Below the pieces are notes generated by a model. It was not told the origin of the DNA. It saw only the letters and a list, made by a program, of their open reading frames with translations, and searched no databases. DNA of 64,000 nucleotides from Aliiroseovarius subalbicans (GTDB lineage Bacteria > Pseudomonadota > Alphaproteobacteria > Rhodobacterales > Rhodobacteraceae): positions 124,001 through 188,000 of the forward strand of contig NZ_JALBYQ010000005.1 of assembly GCF_022678625.1 (NCBI RefSeq), given 5' to 3'. The translations under genes were made by a program, and so were the position numbers. Positions 25,601 to 34,580 of this stretch are shown piece after piece. The stretch's first letter is position 1. Every line of letters begins with the position of its first letter.

Positions 25601-25832
25601 GCCTGAAAGTTGATGCGGCCTTTACGCCGTCGAGTGAGGTGCCGGCATAGTCCGCGTCGTCGGCATCAGATGCCTCATCATCCTCCTCCGCAGAAATTGT
25701 TGTTCTGTGAGCAAAGAGAATGCCGGTGAGATATCGGTCCGTCGGCCTGTCGGTGATTACCTCGTCGTTCGCTTCCGGCCCGATGAGGTCGACTTCCAGT
25801 CGTTCCAGCATTGTATCTCGGGCATCGTTCAT
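22674..25832 (-). CDS. drmA: DrmA-like SF2 helicase (DISARM core)
   Basis: About 1052 residues. N-terminal ~400 residues are a divergent beta-rich region. The helicase core follows: DLLWFPTGGGKTEAYLL (Walker A about 426-431), a zinc-ribbon-like CPCC...CC...C insert (about 546-573), IIGTVDKYA, IIQDELHLISGPLG (DELH about 634), IGSTATIRRAE, NMISVGMDVPRLGLM and QATSRVGRSSR (motif VI). The TGGGKTEAYL/DELHLISGPLG pair is the DrmA signature. ATG 25832 is preferred: it overlaps the UvrD stop (ATGA) and has GGAGA six bases upstream, while ATG 25838 would abut that ribosome site. Likely translocates on DNA as the motor of the defence complex. Confidence 0.9.
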   Translation of the reverse strand: MNDARDTMLERLEVDLIGPEANDEVITDRPTDRYLTGILFAHRTTISAEEDDEASDADDADYAGTSLDGVKAASTFRPSSIGLSFGVQSLGNGASLRVRVEGARYRAEEPENEDEGSQTRRRKDWRRESHVAELVLRLDKLQSDEVPTISLAEHGLSGASLHVRVAPWTDVLLVTLALTNDTKPARAKSREANEEAALFQVSLSVQCDRECRLVPKPERVAGATQDDDAKSTGLLYKNVQQWAVGHTCSATWKEPVDGTIKEIKTSWFPESTVHVVSAAGDVEFESDKVRAALSARWLATQDRIELCEALSAFVDAYSAWIAKTEGGVAELPAQLAEQGDLHMRRCRAAEDRMRRGISLLAEAPDVLDAFRMANAALALQYSWRVEPDPPELSWRPFQLGFALLSLESLANSASPERETMDLLWFPTGGGKTEAYLLLTAFTIFLRRLRAAGDPGGAGVTTFMRYTLRLLTIQQFERAAALILACELIRLGKADAGISQVPEHFATDAPISLGLWVGEGATPNTVAGADRALANNGESSPAQLRTCPCCHEPMEWKLSVNGDRVEACCNSASCELAQAISPVPVWTVDEDVYREQPTLIIGTVDKYAQITRNQTSGRLFGIGTPSDPPELIIQDELHLISGPLGSLAGLYETAIDELCRDTSGYRPKIIGSTATIRRAEAQIRALFDRNSFQFPPPGLDHTNSGFAVEDRTVPGRRYVGITTVGRSAKFTQQAVAASLLQAATDKRLDDKSRDGYWTLVNYFNSLRELGGALVLMRDDAARSIHDYAARHGKEPERDAQTQIELTSRVRSSEIPRFLKDLERPWNDPDHIDIVLASNMISVGMDVPRLGLMLVNGQPKTIAEYIQATSRVGRSSRAPGLVITLFNAAKSRDRSRYETFASWHRSLYRDVEATSVTPFAPRARDRALHAPYVALVRHLVDGMTDPGAIEQHQKEAEELLDKIVDRIQRIDPAEAEAARRQLDSFLDDWFDHQGLSDYWSDYHDALLTSAEAAAERGNRARFSKQKPTPNSLRTVEASTPFVLLGGSRETETNY

Positions 25833-28234
25833 CCGCATTCTCCAAAATTGTTTTCGCTCCAGCGAGGCACCTGAGCAAAGCCCCCCAACAGAGGCATCAA
25901 CCCAATAGAAGGTGCGTTACCCGTGCGGTCTGGCACGGCAACGGTTGTTGCTCCTACAACGGAAAAACCAGAAATCCGCTCAGGCATTGGACTATCCGAA
26001 GTAGTCTGACATACGGATTGCAGCGCTTCGGAAAAACCGGAAGACAGGCAACCAATTGCGACGGCATCGCTTTCGTCGGCCCGAACCAGAAGCCTGCCTT
26101 CAGGATCCAAGAACGTCTCAGCAAATACCCCGCCCGCCGCTGCCCGCCAGATCGCTTCGCTCACATGCCGAGCATCATCTACCTGCGCCATTCGAAGAAA
26201 ATCCTGCCAGTTTTCGAGGTCGCCCTCGAGCCCGATTTCGATCAATCTGTGGTCCTTGCGAGGTGCCCAGTATCTTTCGGGCTTGCCTGTTGTATAATAC
26301 TTGTCCGGATGGATCCATGACGTCCTCAATTCAGCAGAAGAACGTGTCGAGCCGACGTAGAGTGTACGCGCCTCCTCTCCCCAATCGACCGTGTCGCCGT
26401 ATGGAGCACGCGTCAAAAGCAACATCACTCGTTGATCTTCACGACCCTTTACCGCGTGGATCGTTGAAAGCAGTGGCCCACGTTTGCCTTCAAAGTCGCA
26501 AAGCAGCTCCAGAGGTGCATCTTCGAGCGCTTCAGCCACATGGCCGACTAGGATGTTTTCACGTCCGCTTCCGTCAAGCTCCAAAAGGATTTTCCAACAC
26601 TCCTCGCAGTTCTGGTCAATTGCCGGATGAACGGCACCATGCAAAAATTCAAAGGCATCCCTCGACAGCCTCTCCGACCCTGAAATTCCGCCGAGTGTTG
26701 CACCGATCCAAGGCGCGATCCGAATAGGGCGGTCTGGAAGACGCATACGGAACTGACGGCCCTCCGCTCGCAGGGCCTCGGCAGCTGTGAAGAGCGCGTT
26801 GCGGCTCCGAGTAAGGATCAGGCCGCGTGTCGTAGACGGATGGGTAGTGAAGCTCTTTACATCTGTCTCCAGAGCTGCGCCCTGTATCGTTTTACGAACC
26901 TCGAAGTACGTATCTCGAGAACCTCTAGGGTCACTCCGCAGGGTCTCCCGAGCGTCTGAAAAAAGCTGCTTAAGGGAAATGTTACTGGTGCGGTGATCAT
27001 GCTCCAGTCTGTAGCTTTCGAAATCGTTGGTATCAACCTTCTCAGAGAGGAAAGTGGCCTCAGTCCTATCGCGTCCTTGATAGCCATAGATTGCCTGAGC
27101 GAAATCACCAAGAATCGTGACACCGCATTCCGGATGCAGCAGCTCGACCAGAGCATCACAAAGCGCCTTTCGATCGCCCACGAGATCCTGCGCCTCATCG
27201 ATAATGACATGCTCAAGCTGTCCGATTGCATCTGCCACAAGCGGGTCACCGGAACGCAACAGCCGCGCTGCGGCTCTTATGTTCGCATCGTAGGTAGCCG
27301 CGCCTGAAGCGCCAGTGACAGAAAGAAGACGTGAGGCGAAAGAGTCGAAGGTCCGTATTTGCAGGGCGGCTACATTCGGCTGCTCAGCTAGTCGCGTGTA
27401 GACCCGCTCCCTGAGTTCCGCCACGGCCATGCGCGTGAAACTCAGGAGTAGGATACGGGAGGGAGAAAGGTTTTCCTCCTGTACGAGCGCAATCACGCGT
27501 TCACACGCAACATGGGTTTTCCCCGACCCTGGTCCTGCCTCGACTACGAGGCGGGCCGGGCCCGGTGCTTTGATGACTCTGTCCTGACTCGGATCGCGTG
27601 GGCGGGTGCCTTCGGCATCCTTGGACAATGGCACTATCCCGAACCATTCGTTCAGGAATCTGGCATTCAGGTCGCTCAAGGACCACTCCCGCGTCACAGG
27701 GTTGAAGGGACCGCACAGTTGAAGCGCGAAACTCAAAGTCTCAGGCATTGGCTCCGGCTTCGTCCATCGGCCCTCTGATGGCAGCAACTCGGTGACACCC
27801 TGCAAATCGCTAAGGCCTAACTCCCGCAGCAAGTCGATCAGGGTTTCTGTTTCGCCCGCCTCTACCACCGGGAAAAGAAGATCAGGGTCCTTGCCGGTGC
27901 CGATACCATGGCTCCCAAGCAAGATAGTGCGGCCATCCGGCAGCGATATGCGCCGCTCAGACAATGAGACTAAGACAGTTTCACCACGCATCGTCCCAAA
28001 GCCGATGTCGTGAACCCTGCACAACGTATCAATCACATTCTCAACTGTAGTTATTGCTTCTGAGGCGGCACTGCCGCTCATAAACTGAGTCACCAACTCC
28101 ACGACAGCAATCCGGCTGATGCCTTTCCGAGCATAAACAACACTACGCACCAGGTCGGCGATCGCACGTCTGGCACGCGGCCCGAGCTCTGCGGGCACAA
28201 CCATGTTTGAAAACTCTTGGGAGACGGTATTCAC
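25829..28234 (-). CDS. UvrD/Rep-type SF1 helicase, first gene of DISARM-like operon
   Basis: About 800 residues. The N-terminal ~200 residues are unassigned. The SF1A core reads VVEAGPGSGKTHVACERV (Walker A 233-240), LLLSFTRMAVAELRERV (Ia), IRTFDSFASRLL (Ib), VIIDEAQDLVGDRKALC (II, DEAQD about 346), GDFAQAIYGYQG (III), STIHAVKGREDQRVML (V) and ARTLYVGSTRS (VI). The start is either GTG 28234 or ATG 28204; neither has a strong ribosome site. It leads the minus-strand operon UvrD-DrmA-DrmB-NERD helicase, with ATGA-type overlaps between genes, and is divergent from the unknown/SNF2 pair across 130 bases. Classical DISARM lacks a UvrD protein. Confidence 0.88.
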   Translation of the reverse strand: MNTVSQEFSNMVVPAELGPRARRAIADLVRSVVYARKGISRIAVVELVTQFMSGSAASEAITTVENVIDTLCRVHDIGFGTMRGETVLVSLSERRISLPDGRTILLGSHGIGTGKDPDLLFPVVEAGETETLIDLLRELGLSDLQGVTELLPSEGRWTKPEPMPETLSFALQLCGPFNPVTREWSLSDLNARFLNEWFGIVPLSKDAEGTRPRDPSQDRVIKAPGPARLVVEAGPGSGKTHVACERVIALVQEENLSPSRILLLSFTRMAVAELRERVYTRLAEQPNVAALQIRTFDSFASRLLSVTGASGAATYDANIRAAARLLRSGDPLVADAIGQLEHVIIDEAQDLVGDRKALCDALVELLHPECGVTILGDFAQAIYGYQGRDRTEATFLSEKVDTNDFESYRLEHDHRTSNISLKQLFSDARETLRSDPRGSRDTYFEVRKTIQGAALETDVKSFTTHPSTTRGLILTRSRNALFTAAEALRAEGRQFRMRLPDRPIRIAPWIGATLGGISGSERLSRDAFEFLHGAVHPAIDQNCEECWKILLELDGSGRENILVGHVAEALEDAPLELLCDFEGKRGPLLSTIHAVKGREDQRVMLLLTRAPYGDTVDWGEEARTLYVGSTRSSAELRTSWIHPDKYYTTGKPERYWAPRKDHRLIEIGLEGDLENWQDFLRMAQVDDARHVSEAIWRAAAGGVFAETFLDPEGRLLVRADESDAVAIGCLSSGFSEALQSVCQTTSDSPMPERISGFSVVGATTVAVPDRTGNAPSIGLMPLLGGFAQVPRWSENNFGECG

Positions 28235-28364
28235 GTTCGAAATGAGCTCTCTGTTAAATTAGCGTTGACCTTCGTAGGCTTAATAATGAACACTCTCGTC
28301 GAGGTGGTGCCATTTTTCAACCTCACAACGCTTAATAGATTTTTATTTAGGTACAGGAGAGCGA
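28235..28364. promoter_or_regulatory. Divergent promoter region of the DISARM-like array
   Basis: A 130-base AT-rich spacer (for example TTAGCGTTGACCTT, TAATAATGAAC, TTAATAGATTTTTATTTAGG) between the outward-facing UvrD operon and the unknown/SNF2 pair. TTGACC near 28265 could be a -35 element for the plus side. The single shared spacer suggests both arms are expressed together. A good ribosome site (CAGGAGAG) lies at its right end. Confidence 0.5.
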
Positions 28365-31331
28365 ATGACGTGGTTCCCAAAGGCTCTGGAGGATCACCAC
28401 GCTTCGCTTGCTGATCGTTTCTCTGATCTAGCCAGTGAACGCGGATCCTTTCCGGTTTTTGCGATAGAACATGACCTCGACCAACGAGCTCTCTCTGAAC
28501 TCAAGGCCGCTCTGGCTCTCGGGATTGAGCATGACCCTCAACTGAAGGGAGCCCAATGGGCGTGGGGCTACCTCCCGTTGCTAGTGGCGGCTGCCGAAAC
28601 TGGCTATCGCTACCGTGGCACGGGAACGGACTTCTGGCCACTTCTGTCTCGGGAGCTGACGGTTGAGACCGGCGGAGAATTCCGTGCTGAGATTACTCGG
28701 TTGTTTGAGCTCGGCGCCAAAAATTTTCGGCTGTTTCGCCCCGGGGAAAGCCCTTGGGAACGTCATTTTCCACTAATAGCATGGCCAATTGGTAACGCTT
28801 TGGTGCCGCTGGAGATTCAGCCCCAAGTTACAGACGCACTGCGGCGAGCTATACGTGCAGGAATTTCTTTCGAGGATACAGAGGGGATAATCGAGTATCT
28901 CAAAAAGCTGGCTGCAGGGCACGCCAGCCGACGCTTTGAGCATTGGATAAGGAATGCTGATGTCGCGCTTGAAGTTATGCGGCGCCTGCTCCTTCCCGAT
29001 TCTGAGGGGTGGATGTCTGCTGGCATTCTTCATCGGATTGATAAAGATGTCCGCAAGGACGCCCGATCATTCCGCGCAATTTCCGAAGCTCGCCACAATT
29101 CCACGCGAAGGATCGCACGACCGAAAGAAATTCCATCGTCCCGGTTCATGGTAAGCCTTTCTGACAGCTTGCCGACCGAACTGGCAATTCGCGGACCTGT
29201 TTTGAGCGCCAGTCTGCGAGAAGAAGTGATCGCCGGTTTGCGTATTCAAGGAGACAGGATAAGAGCAACGGGCTCGGAGCACAGTATTTTATTGCGCTCC
29301 TTCCTTGCCGGCGGTGAGATCGCGCTCGGCCCATTCGGCATTTTGCCAGAGTCTCCTCTCTACCGAGGCGATACCTTCCTTCGCCCACAACAGGAAACTG
29401 CAGACATTCTCTTGGAGAATTTACAGCCTGCAGAGGCTTCGTTCTTTCTGGTTGAGCCAGAGGGGCACACTGCTACCGCTGTAGTACCAGGGGACGCGCT
29501 TCCTGTAGGTGCGGCTGTCATACATTGGATTCGCACCGACCAAACCGGTTCGCCCGAATTTCGTCGTCTCGAGACCGTTTCAGATGCCGAGTACCTGCGA
29601 CGGCATGGCTTCACGTTGCTATCAAAGCGGCCGGCTCTACGTGTTTTAGGTATTCCAATGCCTGGCGTCACTCCAAGCTATTCTGCGCAGTTTCCAATCC
29701 TTGTTTCAGCCCGAAATCATGATAGCACTCCCTTTCTCGATGGCGAGAAACACCCTGCGAATTGGCTCGAGCTGCGCGGCAAAAAATGGGCTGCTTTTCA
29801 GCCTTCTCCCGGAGAGCATACGCTCTCATCGCCCGAACTCGAAGATGGTGACTCCATCCTTATCGAGGTCGTCGAGCCTCCCGATATTGAACCGGCCTCC
29901 ATCAGTATTCAGCCTGATAAGGCGACGTTGCGTGATCTTGAGCTAGGCAGGCTGGAGATAAAAATATCTTCGCCGATTGCATTGGAGCAAGTACCTGTTT
30001 GCCTTCGCATTTTGTCGGGCGACCAGCAGATCTCCATGGCCGAAGACACAGTAGACCGACTACCTCACATCATTGCCGGAGGTTCGCCACTGCTGCGGCG
30101 CTTGCAAACGCAAATGCTCGAACATCAAGCGCCCTTAAGCAGCGTGCGCCTCGACGTGGAAGTCCAAGGTCTTCGCCCTGCCTCTACTCTGATTTCACCC
30201 AGCCGTCTGGACCTTCACTACGATCGAGCTTCGGGACTCTGGTTGGATAAAAGCAGCGAAAACAGAACATTTTCGACTCTCATTGCGACCCCGGACTCTC
30301 CATTGCCCCATGCCAACGCCGCTGACGACGGCGACCTAAAGTTACTCTTGCCTGCTTCCCCTCGGCACCAAACGCTCGGCTCAGGGGTTGTTGTTTCGGA
30401 CAACCGCCATCTCAGCTTTGCACAACTGGCCGGAGAAAAGGTCAATGTGCCGATTCTGTTGCGAGAGGCCGACTCCCGTGACGGCTACGTAGGGTTGACC
30501 GATGTTGCTCGGGCCACATTAGCCTGGCAACTGGCCGAAGCAGATGATCTGATCAGCAACTGGCGGCGTTTCTCTGTTCTCGACCATCTCGAATCGGCTG
30601 TGATCGGACTGCTTTGTGGTGCCCAGTGGCAGAAAACAGAGGCGGGAATAGACCTTTCCATTTTGTCTCAACACGGTGCGCTTTTCCGATGTGCAGAGTC
30701 TGTGGGGCTCCTTGCAGGCGAGGACCTGCCGCGGATTGAAATCAATTCCGACTGGATGTTTTTCAGAGACCGCCTGATAGACCGTTTTCGAGTAGTAGTA
30801 ACCACAATAACGGAAGCCGTGCATCACTGGGATGAGGAAATGGGCGGAGAATTGGATCTCGCTGTGATCGACGCCTACGAAGATCTTCGACTTCATCTGG
30901 AGAAAAACGGCCGCGAAGCGTTCGAAGAAGTTGATATGGCACGCCCCGCGGAGGACTGGCTAAGGGCATTGGAGCAGGCACAGGAAATGCCACTACTTCC
31001 AATGTTCAGGCGGCTCATCCTGCCGGACTCACGTTGGATATCCCTCACCAGTGCACCGTATGACGAGTTTACCGAGAACGATCTTGTCGACCTCCTTGAC
31101 GAGTGCCACGTTGATGCATCCCGTCGGCCCGGTCAGCGATGGATTGGCAGGGCTGAGCTGAGGGCCTTAGTGCAATTTTGGCTGTCGCCTGAAGCGACAA
31201 TATATGAGGAAGACTGGCCACGGCTTCTGTCAAAAGCCTTGTCAGATGTGCGAACGGCCCGCGCCGTTCGCTATACGGCTCTCCGTTACAAGCTTGCACG
31301 CCTTGAAATGCGCGACGGAGTGACAGTGTGA
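28365..31331 (+). CDS. Unknown 988-residue protein of the DISARM-like array
   Basis: Not recognised. ATG 28365 has CAGGAGAG five bases upstream. The N-terminal ~250 residues look helical; the middle (about 290-640) is rich in alternating hydrophobic residues and Pro/Gly, as in repeated beta-sandwich domains (FFLVEPEGHTATAVVPGDAL, GDSILIEVVEPPDIEPASIS); the C-terminal ~270 residues are helical and acidic (WHWDEEMGGELDLAVIDAYE-like). No nuclease, helicase, methylase or protease motif was found. It overlaps the SNF2 gene by 4 bases (GTGTGA), so the two proteins are surely co-made and probably form a complex. A structural or DNA/protein-recognition role is inference only. Confidence 0.75.
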   Translation: MTWFPKALEDHHASLADRFSDLASERGSFPVFAIEHDLDQRALSELKAALALGIEHDPQLKGAQWAWGYLPLLVAAAETGYRYRGTGTDFWPLLSRELTVETGGEFRAEITRLFELGAKNFRLFRPGESPWERHFPLIAWPIGNALVPLEIQPQVTDALRRAIRAGISFEDTEGIIEYLKKLAAGHASRRFEHWIRNADVALEVMRRLLLPDSEGWMSAGILHRIDKDVRKDARSFRAISEARHNSTRRIARPKEIPSSRFMVSLSDSLPTELAIRGPVLSASLREEVIAGLRIQGDRIRATGSEHSILLRSFLAGGEIALGPFGILPESPLYRGDTFLRPQQETADILLENLQPAEASFFLVEPEGHTATAVVPGDALPVGAAVIHWIRTDQTGSPEFRRLETVSDAEYLRRHGFTLLSKRPALRVLGIPMPGVTPSYSAQFPILVSARNHDSTPFLDGEKHPANWLELRGKKWAAFQPSPGEHTLSSPELEDGDSILIEVVEPPDIEPASISIQPDKATLRDLELGRLEIKISSPIALEQVPVCLRILSGDQQISMAEDTVDRLPHIIAGGSPLLRRLQTQMLEHQAPLSSVRLDVEVQGLRPASTLISPSRLDLHYDRASGLWLDKSSENRTFSTLIATPDSPLPHANAADDGDLKLLLPASPRHQTLGSGVVVSDNRHLSFAQLAGEKVNVPILLREADSRDGYVGLTDVARATLAWQLAEADDLISNWRRFSVLDHLESAVIGLLCGAQWQKTEAGIDLSILSQHGALFRCAESVGLLAGEDLPRIEINSDWMFFRDRLIDRFRVVVTTITEAVHHWDEEMGGELDLAVIDAYEDLRLHLEKNGREAFEEVDMARPAEDWLRALEQAQEMPLLPMFRRLILPDSRWISLTSAPYDEFTENDLVDLLDECHVDASRRPGQRWIGRAELRALVQFWLSPEATIYEEDWPRLLSKALSDVRTARAVRYTALRYKLARLEMRDGVTV

Positions 31332-34282
31332 CAGATCAATACCTTCGTTTCGTCAATGGAGTTCAGGCACTGCGCCGCAGGACCTCGGCGCTCAGCGTCG
31401 GCCTTTGCGGAGCTCTTGGTGTCGCAGCCGATCCTCTTCCTCACCAGCTTTCAACGGTACGACGTGTCCTCGGCGAAACCCACGTCCGACACCTTTTGTC
31501 AGATGAAGTCGGTCTCGGCAAAACGGTCCAGGCATTAATGATTATCAATGCTTTGCGCTGGCAGCGGCCCTCGCATCGCACAATTATTGTTGCGCCCGAC
31601 AACCTCTTGTCGCAATGGCAGGAGGAATGCTGGGTTCGCGGGCACATTATGCCTGCCCTTGCTGGTGCCACCGATAACAGCATCGACGAAACGGCAGCTG
31701 TTACCCTTGCGAGGCCTCGTGATCTGATGATCCGACAAGGTGAGGGCACACGCACCATCTCTGCAGACTCTTCTCTGTTTGATCTGCTGGTAGTAGATGA
31801 ACCGCAGACCATGCCACGCGAGACGATCCAAATGTTGTCACAGGCCTCTGACAACTTCAGGCAGGCACTCATACTCTCTGCTACCCCACGCCTCGGAGAT
31901 CCGGTATGGCGTGAATTGATCATGCGGATGATTGAACCGGAAGCCAGCCAGTTGGCGCGATTGGAAGCCCGTACACTCGTCGATGTTCTCGAGGAACGCG
32001 AGAATACCGCGATCGAGCTCCTTGGAGAGAGCGCCGACACACAACAATGGTCGCGAAGCTTCTTGCGAGCCGCTGCCGGCAGGAAAGTGATCCGCAACGG
32101 ACGAAGCCAATGGAGCGAGTTCTTACCTAAGCGCAGAAACCATGAGGTACGCATCCAACCCATCGAGTCAGAACGGGCCCGGTATGAAATTGCCGACAGG
32201 CTGCTACAAGAAGCTGATCCGGAGCAAGGTCTTAAGGGGCCGCTGTGGACTGCTGCGCGCGCTTTGCAGAGAAGCGCAAGAGCTGCGCGAACCGTTCTGA
32301 CGGACCTTTCAACGCAGGAAGGAAGTCTGGGCAGAAAGGCAGAACGAGCACGAATAACCTCGTTCGAAGACCCTGGTGACAGCCGTCTCGACGCACTTCT
32401 CGACATTCTTGCAGATCAATGGAGTTTGGCAGCGGAAAGAGCTTTCATCGTTGTCTGTGGCGACAACCCTACAATCGATATGCTCCGCACGACACTACCT
32501 CGTTATTTTCCTGATCTAGCAGGAGCGATTTCGGTGATGCGGCGCCCTGCAACAAGTGAGCTCGACGGTGTCGCTAACCTTCGAGGGGTTCAGGAAACTC
32601 TTGCCCCGCTACTCGCTGGAGAGAGCAGGCTGCTTCTTGTGGGTGACTGGGTGCAGGCCGGACTGAATTTACATCACGTTGCGCAAGGTATCATTTTCTT
32701 CTCGCTGCCTTGGGAAATCGACAGTATCGATCAGCTGATCGGCCGGATCGACCGCCTCGGCGGCCCGAAGTCCCGGCGCAGGGTGCAGAATACCGTCGAT
32801 ATATGGCGCATCCTTATCGAAGGTTCGCAGGAAGCCGCAATTGCGGATGTGGTTGCTTCGATGGGCGTATTTGATGCACCGATGCCGCCACTCTCCGCTG
32901 ACGAACTGCAACAGGTTCAAGCCCAGCTGGGCAAAGCAGCAAAGTCGCGAAAAGTTCGCAGATCAGTCGCGCGGCTTGCTGGTGACGGAACCGGATTGAC
33001 GAGCCGACTAACTGCGCAAGATCCATACACGCCAGAGCGGGCGATCACAGCGTTCTCGGAGTGGCAAGCGCAAACCTGCCCGGCGCCAGCTATGATGCAA
33101 GATATCGCGCTGCCACAGGACACGCCCGTCAGAAGAGAAGAACGCGCCTTAGGAGCATGGCTTCAAACCATTGGGAAATCTGACGACTTCAACGTGAGTT
33201 CGCGCCGCGACACGTTTGACGACTATCGCTTCAGGACGTTGTGGTACTATCGCGAAGCCGCCACCGGACGCGCAGGCGCCAGCCCTTTTCAGCTACCAGC
33301 GACCTCTCGCGACAATTGGATGTCCGATCATATTCCTTTCATTTATCGCCGTTCAGATATTGGAACTCCGCCACGAAAGGCTGTGTTCACGGATGAGGGC
33401 GAAGAAACTGCTAGGCCCTTGCGTTTTCTGGACCATGGAAGCGTCGTCCATGACACTTTGCTTAGAGGATATGCGAAAGCTGTCAGCAGTCAGTTTGGAC
33501 CCGACACGCCGGTTGTGCAGACGAGCGTTTTTCTTCCCGAAGGCCACCCAGCTCGGGGAATTGGTTCTCTTGCGTTCCTAACGGTTGCACCCCTTGATCC
33601 TTTCCCGGATCAACTGTTGCCGGGCCTTTGGTCGTCTAAAGCAAGTGCGCTTCTTGACCAAGCGACAACTGACGCACAGAGAAGCTCGCTAATTGAAGAT
33701 CGGAAAGCCCTGCAAGCACTTTACCACGCTCTACAACGGAGGGTGCGTCTTGAGATTCCGGGAAGATTGATCCGAGAGGGGGTTGTAAGAAGTTCAGACG
33801 GGTTGAAACGCCTGAATGCTGAGGATGTTGACCTATGCCTCCAACCCGTTACGGCCTCTACCGACAACGCGATGGCCAGTGGCCGTAGGCCTATGTCAAA
33901 CTTTCTAAAGCCTGAGGTGGCTTCTGCACTTCGTTCGAAACAATTGGAGCTCATAAGATCTGAAGCGGATCAGTTTGCTCATGATAGCATTGCACAACTA
34001 TTCCCGGTGCTTGAAGAGTTTGCGACCCAAGTTTCCACTCAATTCGAAATTGAAGTCCGGAACAGGGAGCTCAGACTTCAACGGCGCAGAAATTCACAGC
34101 CGGAAGGCGTACCCATTGAACTCTGGCAGGGTCAGATTTCTGCGCTCGAGCGCTCACTTGAAATGGCGCGCCTGAACGGCGCAGAGGCGATCAGATTAAT
34201 CCAGGAATTTGGAGCAGGACGACTGAAACCTCCGCCGCCAGATTCGTTATGCATCTTAGTTTCCCTCGTCAGCGATCAGTGA
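31328..34282 (+). CDS. SNF2/RapA-like SF2 helicase of the DISARM-like array
   Basis: A 984-residue Swi2/Snf2-type ATPase. HLLSDEVGLGKTVQAL holds Walker A (GLGKT 62-66), RTIIVAPDNLLSQW is motif Ia, LLVVDEPQ (157-160) is an unusual motif II in place of DEAH/DEAQ, LILSATPRLGD is motif III, and VQAGLNLHHVAQGIIFFSLP with QLIGRIDRLGGPKSRR are motifs V and VI. The C-terminal ~450 residues are unassigned and end in a coiled-coil-like helix. GTG start 31328 overlaps the previous stop. In class 1 DISARM an SNF2-like helicase is DrmD; this protein may be its counterpart, though the accompanying adenine methylase is missing. Confidence 0.85.
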   Translation: MTDQYLRFVNGVQALRRRTSALSVGLCGALGVAADPLPHQLSTVRRVLGETHVRHLLSDEVGLGKTVQALMIINALRWQRPSHRTIIVAPDNLLSQWQEECWVRGHIMPALAGATDNSIDETAAVTLARPRDLMIRQGEGTRTISADSSLFDLLVVDEPQTMPRETIQMLSQASDNFRQALILSATPRLGDPVWRELIMRMIEPEASQLARLEARTLVDVLEERENTAIELLGESADTQQWSRSFLRAAAGRKVIRNGRSQWSEFLPKRRNHEVRIQPIESERARYEIADRLLQEADPEQGLKGPLWTAARALQRSARAARTVLTDLSTQEGSLGRKAERARITSFEDPGDSRLDALLDILADQWSLAAERAFIVVCGDNPTIDMLRTTLPRYFPDLAGAISVMRRPATSELDGVANLRGVQETLAPLLAGESRLLLVGDWVQAGLNLHHVAQGIIFFSLPWEIDSIDQLIGRIDRLGGPKSRRRVQNTVDIWRILIEGSQEAAIADVVASMGVFDAPMPPLSADELQQVQAQLGKAAKSRKVRRSVARLAGDGTGLTSRLTAQDPYTPERAITAFSEWQAQTCPAPAMMQDIALPQDTPVRREERALGAWLQTIGKSDDFNVSSRRDTFDDYRFRTLWYYREAATGRAGASPFQLPATSRDNWMSDHIPFIYRRSDIGTPPRKAVFTDEGEETARPLRFLDHGSVVHDTLLRGYAKAVSSQFGPDTPVVQTSVFLPEGHPARGIGSLAFLTVAPLDPFPDQLLPGLWSSKASALLDQATTDAQRSSLIEDRKALQALYHALQRRVRLEIPGRLIREGVVRSSDGLKRLNAEDVDLCLQPVTASTDNAMASGRRPMSNFLKPEVASALRSKQLELIRSEADQFAHDSIAQLFPVLEEFATQVSTQFEIEVRNRELRLQRRRNSQPEGVPIELWQGQISALERSLEMARLNGAEAIRLIQEFGAGRLKPPPPDSLCILVSLVSDQ

Positions 34283-34580
34283 TCAGAATACAGCCGCAAA
34301 AAACTCCCCCAGCCGGGTCGGGTGGCATTTAACATAATGGCGCTTGCGCGCTTGAGGCGGCGATCCAACTATTAATACATCGGAGCGCCGCCTCTTGTGA
34401 CCAGTTTTCACAATATTGCCGAGTGGAAAATCTCGGCCTGGTGGGCCCAGTGCGGGTTCGCCGCCATCCCCACCCCGCACTTGATCCGCCCCACCGTGCG
34501 GCGTCTCCTGCGGTCCCCGCGCTTCTAAGGGTCCGGGTCCCCAATCGCGGTCCGGCCGAAACTGACCGAATCCACTTGGA
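34283..34580. other. Convergent intergenic region
   Basis: About 300 bases between the SNF2 gene and the convergent RepB-like gene. GC-rich stretch with possible hairpins near 34430-34560 but no gene or typical terminator T tract. It separates the DISARM-like array from the second recombinase cassette. Confidence 0.4.

Noticed and set aside
19187-34282. A DrmC (phospholipase-D-type nuclease) gene in the DISARM-like array
   Set aside because: Looked for an HxK...D motif gene between the helicases; none is evident, and no gap is large enough to hold one.
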